Part shown: piece by piece, positions 22,365 through 32,852 of the stretch
Layout of the letters: the number at the start of each line of letters is the position of its first letter
Numbering within the stretch: position 1 is the first letter of the stretch
Made by a program: the position numbers and the translations under genes
Assembly (NCBI RefSeq): GCF_036711975.1
Contig: NC_091975.1
Coordinates: 6,078,501-6,142,500 of the forward strand
Direction of reading: 5' to 3'
DNA: 64,000 bases
Source of the DNA: Onthophagus taurus
Taxonomy: Eukaryota; Arthropoda; Insecta; Coleoptera; Scarabaeidae
The notes under the pieces: generated by a model
What the model saw: the letters and a program-made list of their open reading frames with translations, nothing else
Database searches by the model: none
What the model was told of the DNA's origin: nothing

Positions 22365-23603
22365 TTATAACCACCCCCTTTTTTGATAAGAAAAAACGAG
22401 ACTCTTTAATTTTCTTTTATGTGCTTCCCCCAACAAATCGGTTCTACACCAATCGCTCGATTGGAAATTTTCGAAGCTCTCCACTTTGCCTTTTTCTGTC
22501 ATAATCGGTTTTAACATAAACCCACAGTGATAAAATTCTTTGGGGCCGATAAAATCCATCTCTTTAATGAATTCTTCGTAGGTGTATTCGTTAATGTTTG
22601 GCAAATGGTAATCTTTTAAGTTTGCCATGAACGATTTAAAATATAAATTGATTAATTTCTCGTAATTTTCATCTAAGGCTTCATTAACAACGCTGGTGAA
22701 TAAGAAAAAAACCAAATCTCTTAAGCATGATCCATAGTTCATGATTTGTAGGTCGACGATTTTATTTTTAATTGGTTTTCCATTTATGTCGTGAAGTAAC
22801 ATTGTGTTACTTAACCAATAATCTGAATGAACAATTGTTCCAAAAAGAGGATTAACTGGTAATCGATTAATTAGGTCTTGAAGACCTTCTTCAACTAATT
22901 TTTCGATTTTGCTTTGTAGTGGTAATAATTCAGGTACTTGTTTAACACCATCAAATAAACTATTATAAAAAGCTTTCCCAACTTCTTCTGGGACTTTATC
23001 GAAACAGCCGTTTTTAACGGTACAAGGAAGTACTTTTTTGTTGAATTGGTCTTTATTTAAAACTTGCATAGCGATTGGAACAGCATGAAATCTTGCTAAA
23101 TCTTGCACAATGAATTCAGCTTCTTCAAGATTTAACCCAACAAATCTATCCCCAGTAACAAATCCTTGTATTTTTAAATTTTCTAAGATAATAGCTGCAT
23201 CGTCATTAACAGCCCCATTATTATTATTTAAATTAATTCGCGCACCATAACATTTTGGGAAAATATCTAAAATTTTATCTTCAGAAACTCCGCATTCTTT
23301 TTGGAACGAAATTAATGCGGGAATTGCATCTAAATAAGCACTTATTTCCTTTTTAAACGTTACTTGTACATCGAAAAAATCCCTCAACATGTCGCTAGCT
23401 GGAATCATTTTTGCAACCAAATTTAACGATTCTTTCGTTTCGGATTTAATTTTTTTTATTGTTAAATCAACAGCCAGCATTATACTTCCGTAATGTTCGC
23501 CGGGGGCCGTTAATAATTTTTGATTATTTTCGATTATTTCGAAATCTTCGCCTATCGAAGGCTGGATTAATTCCTTGATGTTCTTCAAGGTTATTTCCGG
23601 CAT
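22365..23603 (-). CDS. EcKinase/CHK kinase-like protein
   Basis: A single exon encodes 412 residues, the usual length of the insect EcKinase family (ecdysteroid-kinase-like, CHKov/JHI-26 type), which has the choline/aminoglycoside kinase fold. An N-terminal HYGSIML segment corresponds to the nucleotide-binding strand. The catalytic loop reads IVHSDYWLSN at about residues 254-264, matching the family HGDxWxxN pattern with serine for glycine, and the metal-binding segment reads VDLQ near residue 281 where VDFQ is typical. The tail is short and soluble. Members phosphorylate small hydroxylated molecules such as ecdysteroids or xenobiotics; the substrate here cannot be told. A splice acceptor (TTTTCTAG) ends two bases before the ATG, so the 5' UTR is spliced. 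Satellite B flanks the 3' side. Confidence 0.88.
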   Translation of the reverse strand: MPEITLKNIKELIQPSIGEDFEIIENNQKLLTAPGEHYGSIMLAVDLTIKKIKSETKESLNLVAKMIPASDMLRDFFDVQVTFKKEISAYLDAIPALISFQKECGVSEDKILDIFPKCYGARINLNNNNGAVNDDAAIILENLKIQGFVTGDRFVGLNLEEAEFIVQDLARFHAVPIAMQVLNKDQFNKKVLPCTVKNGCFDKVPEEVGKAFYNSLFDGVKQVPELLPLQSKIEKLVEEGLQDLINRLPVNPLFGTIVHSDYWLSNTMLLHDINGKPIKNKIVDLQIMNYGSCLRDLVFFLFTSVVNEALDENYEKLINLYFKSFMANLKDYHLPNINEYTYEEFIKEMDFIGPKEFYHCGFMLKPIMTEKGKVESFENFQSSDWCRTDLLGEAHKRKLKSLVFSYQKRGWL

Positions 23604-24062
23604 GACTAGAAAATAAAAAATAAAGTCAAAAAGAAAACTAGAACAATAGAAATTACAAATACAATGGAAGAATGGTAAATTGAATTTGGTTTAAGTATTT
23701 GGTTTTTTTTTTAATTTAAAAGAACCGCAACATGTAATATTTATTAATGAAATTGTTAAAAAACTATTTGGGTTAATTTTATTGGCGGTTGTTTTTGCTG
23801 TTAATTGAATCACGTAACTTGTCGGTTTTCATATCGAATTGTTCTGCGATTTCCATTTACTTGGTTTAATAAAAAAGATAAAAGAATAAAAATAAAGAGA
23901 AATTTGTGACATAATTCTCGGTAAAATTTTCCATATACATAAAACGTAATTGTTTACATTCTTTGAAAATTGATTAAACTATTTAACTAAATTACGATTA
24001 CAAATTATTTTCTTAAAAGTTCTTTATAATCGATATTTTCTACTTCTAAGCTGATTAACTAC

Positions 24063-24801
24063 ACATTGAAAAGATAATGGTATTTAGGGAAATGTGCATA
24101 TTTACCGGTAAATGTAAATAATAAAATTGCATATCGATTTATAACATCTTAACAGAGTTCAGTTATCTTGTTTTGAGGTTGGGTAGGGTTTTGATGGGTT
24201 GGGTTGCACGGGCTTTATGTTATCATCGATTCATTGCAAAGATTAACGATTACGTTTTTGATCCAAAGTGACCAAAATGATGCCCTAAAGTAGCTCTGCC
24301 CAAGGAGAGTCACTACGTAACTAAATTTGGTGGCACAAGACAACATATTACTAATGAATGATAAAATACTGCTAATAGGTGCCAACCTACTGCTTCCAGA
24401 ACATTTAATATTTCCGGCAGAAAACTACAGAATGCTCCTAGAAGGCTAGATACTGTTAACAGAAGATTAGATAGTGTTGGTGGAAGATAATCTGATGCGA
24501 AAAACTGCTAATGGAACATTAAGCTGATGATTTGGGTTCAGTAATTAAAGGAAAAATATAAAACAAAACCATCTACTGCTACCAGAACACTATATACTAA
24601 TAGAATAAAACTAGATACTGCTGGTAAAAGATGAGATCCTCCCCATAGAAAACTAAGCACTGCTAATGGAAGAGCAAAACTCTGATAACACAAAATTTTT
24701 ATTATTTTATCTCTAATAAATGTTGCGTTTCGAAACAAACAAAGTGTAGAAGAGTCTTTAAGTGATATTTGTAGGGCCGACTATAAATACCGCGCAATAA
24801 A
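24063..24801 (+). repeat. Duplicated ~740-bp block, copy 1
   Basis: Runs from CATTGAAAAGATAATGG to GCGCAATAAAGATT and is repeated nearly identically at 26431-27178. It contains a GGTTGGGTAGGG-type motif and a degenerate minisatellite with cores such as AGATACTGCTGGTA. Copy 1 is followed directly by satellite B. A short open frame on the minus strand exists in both copies but is low-complexity and unlike any known protein. Confidence 0.9.
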
Positions 24802-24802
24802 G

Positions 24803-26430
24803 ATTGCTACAACTTTTGTTCTAAAAGTTTTTTTATGACATGCTTAGATTCCCCAGTGTAACCATCAACAACTTGAAAAAGCAACAAATTCGTCAAATTT
24901 ACATATTTGGGTATTTTTCTTAAGATCTATACGTTTTATAGTAAAAGTGTAAGAGAGCAATATTGTTAAGAATTAAAATTGCTACAACTTTTGTTCTAAA
25001 AGTTTTTTTGTGATATGCTCAGATTCCCCAGTGTCACCATCAACAACTTGAAAAACAACAAATTCGTCAAATTTATATATTTTCCTATTTTTCTCGATAT
25101 CTATACGTTTGAAAGCAGAAGTGTAAAAGAGCAATATTGTTAACAATAAAATTTGCTACAACTTTTGTTCTAAAAGTTTTTTTGTAATATGCTTAGATTC
25201 CCAAGTGTAACCATCAACAACTTGAAAAACAACAAATTCGTCAAATTTATATATTTTCCTATTTTTCTCGATATCTATACGTTTGAGAGCAGAAGTGTAA
25301 AAGAGCAATATTGTTAACAATAAACTTTGCTACAACTTTTGTTCTAAAAGTTTTTTTGTGATATGCTCAGATTCCCCAGTGTAACCATCAACAACCTGAA
25401 AAAACAACAAATTCGTCAAATTTACATGTTTGGGTATTTTTCTCGATATCTATACCTCTGAGAGCAAAAGTCTAACAGAGCAATATTGTTAAGAATTAAA
25501 ATTGCTACAACTCTTGTTCTAAAGGTTTTTTTGCAACATGCTTAGATTCCTCAGGGTAAATAACACCTCGAAAAAATAAGAAATTCGTCAAATTATCATA
25601 TTTTCGCATTTTTATCAATATCTATGCGTCTAAGATTGAAAGAGCAATAGAGCAATATTGTTAAGAATAAAATTTGCTACAAGTTTTGTTCTAAAAGTTT
25701 TTTTATGACATGCTTAGATTCCCCAGTGTAACCATCAACAACTTGAAAAAGCAACAAATTCGTCAAATTTACATATTTGGGTATTTTTCTTAAGATCTAT
25801 ACGTTTTATAGTAAAAGTGTAAAAGAGCAATATTGTTAAGAATTAAAATTGCTACAACTTTTGTTCTAAAAGTTTTTTTGTGATATGCTCAGATTTCCCA
25901 GTGTCACCATCAACAACTTGAAAAACAACAAATTCGTCAAATTTATATATTTTCCTATTTTTCTCGATATCTATACGTTTGAGAGCAGAAGTGTAAAAGA
26001 GCAATATTGTTAACAATAAAATTTGCTACAACTTTTGTTGTAAAAGTTTTTTTGTTATATGCTCAGATTCCCAAGTGTAACCATCAACAACCTGAAAAAA
26101 CAACAAATTCGTCAAATTTACATGTTTGGGTATTTTTCTCGATATCTATACGTCTGAGAGCAAAAGTCTAACAGAGCAATATTGTTAAGAATTAAAATTG
26201 CTACAACTCTTGTTCTAAAGGTTTTTTTGCAACATGCTTAGATTCCTCAGGGTAAGTAACACCTCGAAAAAACAAGAAATTCGTCAAATTATCATATTTT
26301 TGTATTTTTCTCGATATCTACGCATCTGAGAGCAAAAGTACAAGAAAGCAATATTGTTAACAATATTATTTGCTACAACTTTTGTTCTATAAGTTTTTTT
26401 GTGATATGCTCAGATTCTCCAGTTCGATTA
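24803..26430 (+). repeat. Satellite B, array 3
   Basis: About nine monomers of the 174-bp family in the same orientation as the other arrays, lying exactly between the two copies of the 740-bp block. It also shows the trimeric monomer order and a rarer variant with TTAAGATCTATACGTTTTAT. Confidence 0.92.
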
Positions 26431-27178
26431 ATCATTGAAAAGATAATGGTATTTAGGGAAATGTGCATATTTACCGGTAAATGTAAATAATAAAATTGCA
26501 TATCGATTTATAACATCTTAACAGATTTCAGTTATCTTGTTTTGAGGTTGGGTAGGGTTTGGATGGGTTGGGTTGCACGGGCTTTATGTTATCATCGATT
26601 CATTGCAAAGATTAACGATTACGTTTTTGATCCAAGGTGACCAAAATGATGCCCTAAAGTAGCTCTGCCCAAGGAGCGTCAATACGAAACTAAATTTGGT
26701 GGCACAAGACAACATATTACTAATGAATGATAAAATACTGCTAATAGGTGCCAACCTACTGCTTCCAGAACATTTAATATTTCCGGCAGAAAACTACAGA
26801 TTGATCGTAGAAGGCTAGATACTGTTAACAGAAGATTAGATAGTGTTGGTGGAAGATAATCTGATGCTAAAAACTGCTAATGGAACATTAAGCCGATGAT
26901 TTGGGTTCAGTAATTAAAGGAAAAATATAAAACAACTGAAAAAACCACCTACTGCTACCAGAACACTACATACTAATAGAATAAAACTAGATACTGCTGG
27001 TAAAAGATTAGATCCTCCCCATAGAAAACTAAATACTGCTAATGGAAGAGCAAAACTCTGATAACACAAAATTTTTATTAATTTATCTCTAATAAATGTT
27101 GCGTTTCGGAACAAACAAAGTGTAGAAGAGTCTTTAAGTGATATTTGTAGGGCCGACTATAAATACCGCGCAATAAAG
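26431..27178 (+). repeat. Duplicated ~740-bp block, copy 2
   Basis: Near-identical to 24063-24801, with scattered substitutions and small indels. It is followed by unique sequence (AAGTGGATC), so its right edge is probably the original locus and copy 1 plus satellite is the added part. Confidence 0.9.
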
Positions 27179-28735
27179 ATTAAGTGGATCTTTAATTACA
27201 ACTTGAATTTAGGCCATGACTCTTAGTTTTATGAAGAATGAAGATTTTGTGACAAATGTTTACGTCTACAAGTTCTTTATCTTAATATATACAAAAATTA
27301 TCAAATACTTTTATTATCATAACCAAAATAACCACTTCATTAAAAAAAACTCGAATTAATTTAATTCGTAAAACTTTAAACTTACCTTGAAATTTAAAAT
27401 GAGCTATTATAACTTTAATAAGATTCAAGTTACAACTAAAACAAAGCAATTTCAAGCGACCTTTTTATTTAAAGCGATATTTTTTGTTCGTTAACGGAAA
27501 ATATACTTTGAAAATACAAATGAATGTTTTACTCGGCTTCTACATACTTAACTTATAAGAAATACGATGTGTATTATAAATATCGTAAATAATTTACATA
27601 TTTCGGTGCTTCAAAAGATAAAATAGTAATAACTCACCTTTTTAAAACGTAGAAATGATAAATTTAGATTTTGCAAGTTGAATAACTACAACTTGGCAAG
27701 ACTAACATGAAACTACTAACTAATAATAAACTTAAGTTGACCACTTAAACAACAAATATTTCGTAATCGTTTCGTTATCGACACATTTATGTTTATTTTA
27801 TCAAGAAATAGAGCAGACGATATAATAATAAACAATAAATCCAATCAAGTTCTTATCTCGAGTGGATATGCTAAAAAGTGGGTTTCATGTTCGTTCCAAT
27901 TTAAAACAGTAATAATTATAATTTAAATTATACTCACTTGTTAAGAGGGGTTTTATTAACTGAGTAATAACGCCGGTCGCGACTAAATGCGACGAAATAA
28001 AACGTTAACTGGCTGATTAGACTTTAAAACGTTATTAGACCGAAACAGCACTGGTACTCAACAATAATTGTTGATAAAAAAGTAAATGAGAGTTTGATAA
28101 TTCAAGACCGTGTTAAAAATTTACTTTTTTAAAAAAGTAACAAGAGTTATATAAAGGAAATAGAAAGCACGGATAACGATGAATGTCGCTTTTTGTGCGA
28201 TGTTGTTGTCGCTAAGCCGAAAAACGTGCACTTTTTTCAGGATTTGTCGCAAATGAGTGGTTTTCTCGAAACGATTGCAAGGTTTTTAATAGTTTTTTAA
28301 TCGCTCGCAATCAAAATCATTTTATAATTGAGTTACCTTGAAATTTTCATTTTTAATACTTTAATTTCGCCAAAATTAATTTTTTTTAATTCAAATCTTG
28401 GTTACGTCATTCACAAAAAGATGACGCTACCATACAACTTAAAATAAATTAAAAATAACTTTATTTTCTAACTCAACATAAATTAACTCAATTAATTCTA
28501 ACTAATCATTTTTAATTTACATTAAAAATTATTATTTGGTATGTTTTATTACCAAATTAATTTAACAAATACATCCTACTTAATCAACAAAAATTTAAAA
28601 CTTGTATTTCCCCATAGATGGCATTAACTTCGAACACGTGTATTTGACGTTTGTTATCAAAAATGACCTATTTAGGTTAAGTTAAAAGTCTCAAAAGGAC
28701 AAATCATTTATAATCAAAAAAAATTTCGGTGTAAA
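27179..28735. other. Unique AT-rich intergenic DNA, likely promoter region
   Basis: No open frame or repeat family recognised. It holds the minus-strand donor-like sites noted for the EcKinase-like gene and a TATATAAA element at about 28148-28155 that could be a core promoter, but no transcript start can be tied to it. The last part should contain the promoter of the thiamine pyrophosphokinase gene. Confidence 0.35.
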
Positions 28736-29806
28736 ATGGATGGAATAGATGAAAGTAATTGGGATCCGTGTAATTTATTATTGTCACCGGGTGAAAATGA
28801 TAAATATGCGGTTTTAGTGTTAAATACACCTATAACATTGATTTTTAACACTGAGCAGGTGCTAAATTTATGGAATAAAGGTAATTTTATATATTAATTC
28901 AACAACGTAGTTTTAATTTACATTAATTCAGCTTTAATTCGAATCACCGTTGATGGTGGAACAGATAAATGGTTAGATTGGCTAAAACAAAACGATTTAC
29001 ATCAAAACACAATTAAAAATATCGATTTAATAACTGGCGATATGGATTCAATAAAACCGGAAACTTTAGAAGCTTTCAAAGAATCATCAACAATAATCAT
29101 TAATACCTATGATCAAGAAGAAACCGATTTTACAAAAGCTATTTTAGAATTAAAATCAATTTCGTGCAAACTGAATTTAGATGTATGTTGATTTTTTTAA
29201 ATCGCTTTTTATCTAGATCCAATTCAGATCGAATATGTTGTAGCTTTTAACAGTGTTTGTGGACGTTTCGATCAAGTTTTGGGTAATGTGAATACGCTTT
29301 ATAAAATCAATCGGCGATGGCCTGAAATTCGAATTTTAATCGTTACCAACAGTATTACATGGTTGCTAAGTGTTGGGCAACATCGGATTCAAATTCCAAG
29401 TAATTTGAAGAAATCACAAGAGTGGTGTGCCTTAATTCCAGTGGGAAATAAAACTTTTTTAACTACCAGTGGGTTAAAGTGGAATTTGGGTAAGATACTC
29501 ACATTTTATAACCATTTTGATTGAGATGAATCAAAGAAACACAGTTAATTTGATTTGATGTGGATTTAAATCAGTCTTTTTATAGTTTTATGTATTAAGA
29601 AAAACCTGTTTTGTTCTGGATTGAATGGAAATGAAAGTTTTATTTATTTATTGTCTATTTTGTTTCATATTTTAGATAATTCTCCATTGGAGTTTGGTTA
29701 TTTAGTAAGTACATCGAATACTTATTCAACAAAAGAAGAAAATGTTGTTGTTTTAACCGATCAACCAATAGTTTGGTCCATGGGGATTAAAAATTTATTG
29801 GTGTAA
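28736..29806 (+). CDS. Tpk1: Thiamine pyrophosphokinase
   Basis: Four exons, 28736-28880, 28932-29182, 29228-29489 and 29676-29806, with GT-AG introns of about 45-190 nt, encode 262 residues, close to the usual animal length. The enzyme transfers pyrophosphate from ATP to thiamine to make the cofactor thiamine diphosphate in the cytosol. Family landmarks in order: [36 protein letters not shown] in the catalytic domain, then [15 protein letters not shown] and LVSTSNTY in the C-terminal thiamine-binding domain. The acidic residues of GDMDS and DQEETDF, which bind Mg-ATP, are present, so it should be active. The exon 3 start was chosen at 29228 because an AG at 29216 would break the frame. No coregulated neighbour is apparent. 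Confidence 0.93.
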
Positions 29807-29968
29807 CATGTTTTTAAATAATAATTTTCATGAAATTTATTGATTGTTAATATCTTTTTGGAATTTAAAATCTCCCAGTTGTTTTAGAATAATTTTTTTG
29901 TTACTTAATTAGCATATAATGTAGAGAGACATCCTTTTGATACATTTTTTTTATGTTTACCATTTTTG

Positions 29969-29974
29969 AATAAA
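29969..29974 (+). terminator. Polyadenylation signal of thiamine pyrophosphokinase
   Basis: AATAAA lies 163 nt after the stop codon on the same strand, just before satellite D begins. Confidence 0.55.
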
Positions 29975-30029
29975 TAATTAATTTCAGATTGATTCTATTT
30001 TACTTCCTTTTGAATTTTATTAATTCACA

Positions 30030-32420
30030 TTGACCAAAATACGTGACTTTCAAAAGTTTATAACTAACGAATTTATATGAACTAAGACACGATTCTTATA
30101 TCAAATTAAAAAGGGGACTTTAAGCTTTAATTTGACACATAAATCATCACTCAATTCGAATAAATACGATTTGGATGAACGATTTAATTTTCGGTTAGAT
30201 TTTGACATATTTGTATTTAGTTGAAAATCACCACAACTTTAAAAACTTTATAACTAATGAATTTATACGAACTAAGACACGATTCTTATATCAAAGTAAA
30301 AAGGGGACTTTAAGCTTTAATTTGACGTATAAATCATCACTTAATTTGAATAAATACGGTTTGGATGAATGATTTCATTTTCGGTTAGATTTTAACATTT
30401 GTACTTAATTGAAAATCACCACAACTTTCAAAAGTTTATAACTAACGAAGTTATATGAACAAAGACACGATTCTTATATCAAATTAGAAAGGAGACTTTA
30501 AGCTTTAATTTGACGTATAAATCAACACTCAATTCGAATAAATACGGCTTAGATGAATGATTTAATTTTCGGTTAGATTTTGACATATCTGCACTTAGTT
30601 GAAAATCACCACAACTTTCAAAAGTTTATAACTAACGAAGTTATATGAACAAAGACACGATTCTTATACCAAATTAAAAAGGAGACTTTAAGCTTTAATT
30701 TGACACATAAATCATCACTCAATTCGAATAAATACAGTTTAGATGAATGATTTAATTTTCGGTTAGATTTTGACATATTTGTACTTAGTTGAAAATCACC
30801 ACAACCTTAAAAAGTTTATAACTAACGAATTTATATGAACTAAGACATGATTCTTTTATTAAATTAAAAAGGAGACTTTAAGCTTTAATTTGACGTATAA
30901 ATCATCACTTTGTTCGAATAAATACGATCTGAATGAATGATTTAATTTTATTAGATTGATTAGTTGAAAATCACCACAACTTTAAAAAGTTTATATCTAA
31001 CGAATTTATATGAACTAAGACACGATTCTTATATCAAATTAAAAAGGAGACTTTAAGCTTTAATTTGACGTATAAATCATCACTCAATTCGAATAAATAC
31101 GGTTTGGATGAATGATTTAATTTTCGGTTAGATTTTGACATATTTGTACTTAGTTGAAAATCGCCACAACCTTAAAAAGTTTATAACTAACGAATTTACA
31201 TGAACTAAGACATGATTCTTATATTAAATTAAAAAGGAGACTTTAAGCTTTAATTTGACGTATAAATCATCACATTGTTCGAATAAATACGATCTGAATG
31301 AATGATTTAATTTTATTAGATTGATTAGTTGAAAATCACCACAACTTTAAAAAGTTTATAACTAACGAAGTTATATGAACTAAGACGCGATTCTTATATC
31401 AAATTAAAAAGGAGACTTTAAGCTTTAATTTGACGTATAAATCATCACTTTGTTCGAATAAATACGATCTGAATGAATGATTTAATTTTATTAGATTGAT
31501 TAGTTGAAAATCACCACAACTTTAAAAAGTTTATAACTAACGAAGTTATACGAACTAAGGCACGATTCTTATATCAAATTAAAAAGGGGACTTTAAGCTT
31601 TAATTTGACGTATAAATCATCACTTTGTTCGAATAAATACGATCTGTATGAATGATTTAATTTTATTAGTTTGATTAGTTGAAAATCACCACAACTTTAA
31701 AAAGTTTATAACTAACGAATTTATATAAACTAAGACACGATTCTTATATCAAATTAAAAAGGAGACTTTAAGCTTTAATTTGACACATAAATCATCACTC
31801 AATTCGAATAAATACGGCTTAGATGAATGATTTAATTTTCGGTTAGATTTTGACATATCTGTACTTAGTTGAAAATCGCCACAACTTTCAAAAGTTTATA
31901 ACTAACGAAGTTATATGAACAAAGACACGATTCTTATATCAAATTAAAAAGGGGACTTTAAGCTTTAATTTGACGTATAAATCATCACTTTGTTCGAATA
32001 AATACAATCTGTATGAATGATTTAATTTTATTAGTTTGATTAGTTGAAAATCACCACAACTTTAAAAAGTTTATAACTAACGAATTTATATGAACTAAGA
32101 CACGATTCTTATATCAAATTAAAAAGGAGACTTTAAGCTTTAATTTGACGTGTAAATCATCACTTTGTTCGAATAAATGCGGTTTGGATAAATGATTTAA
32201 TTTTCGGTTAGATTTTAACATATTTGTATTTAATTGAAAATCACCACAACTTTAAAAACTTTATAACTAACGAATTTATACGAACTAAGACACGATTCTT
32301 ATATCAAATTAAAAAGGAGATTTCAAGCTTTAATTTGACATATAAATCATCACTTAGTTCGAATAAATACAATCTGGATGAGTTATTAAAATTTATAGTA
32401 ATTTTGACAAATTTGAGATG
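30030..32420 (+). repeat. Satellite D tandem array (178-190-bp monomer)
   Basis: About 13 head-to-tail copies recognised by GTTTATAACTAACGAA, ACGATTCTTATATCAAATTA and GACTTTAAGCTTTAATTTGA. Two length classes alternate irregularly: a long form with TTTTCGGTTAGATTTTGACA and a short form with TTTTATTAGATTGATTAG at the same place. No coding capacity; the open frame at the right end is a repeat by-product. Confidence 0.95.
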
Positions 32421-32852
32421 TTGCTAATTTTCATATCAGATTCTATCATAAATAAATAACCTTATGTTCTTTTGCACTTCTGAAGTGTTTTATCTTTACT
32501 GATTTCGCTGTATTTTCATGGTCATCATCGGGATGCCTACAAAATGATTCAATTATTAAGACTTTAGCACGGATAATTCTAAAAATTGTTGTAGCATTAA
32601 ATCGTAAACACGTGTAAACAAATTATAATTCATTAAATCGTGATTCCAACATAATTCATTTCTTTTTCTTTTATAAAAACTATAAAAATAAACATCATGG
32701 GTCATCAAGCAAATAAATGGTCAATAATTGAACATGTTCATGTATACATTGTAACTTCACATGGCAACAAAAGTTCATTTCACGCCAGACAGATAACTGA
32801 TTGACCCAGTTCCGGTTAACTTTACTCGATCAAGAAAAATTTCAAAAGAAGA
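32421..32852. other. Short intergenic region upstream of Ir25a
   Basis: Unique AT-rich DNA of about 430 bp with no open frame or repeat recognised. By position it should carry the Ir25a promoter and 5' UTR; no specific element could be assigned. Confidence 0.3.

Larger units (their letters stand above)
23604..27937 (-). other. Probable 5'-UTR intron(s) of the EcKinase-like gene with candidate alternative first exons
   Basis: Minus-strand acceptor TTTTCTAG ends at 23606. Minus-strand donor-like sites lie upstream at 27386/27385 (CAAG then GTAAGT), 27638/27637 (AAAG then GTGAGT) and 27937 (CAA then GTGAGT). Three donors against one acceptor suggest alternative first exons. The intron would contain satellite B array 3 and the duplicated 740-bp block. 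This rests on splice-site appearance only. Confidence 0.35.

Noticed and set aside
24538-27114. 66-codon minus-strand frame in both 740-bp blocks
   Set aside because: Hydrophobic, low-complexity translation of a minisatellite; conserved only because the block was recently duplicated.
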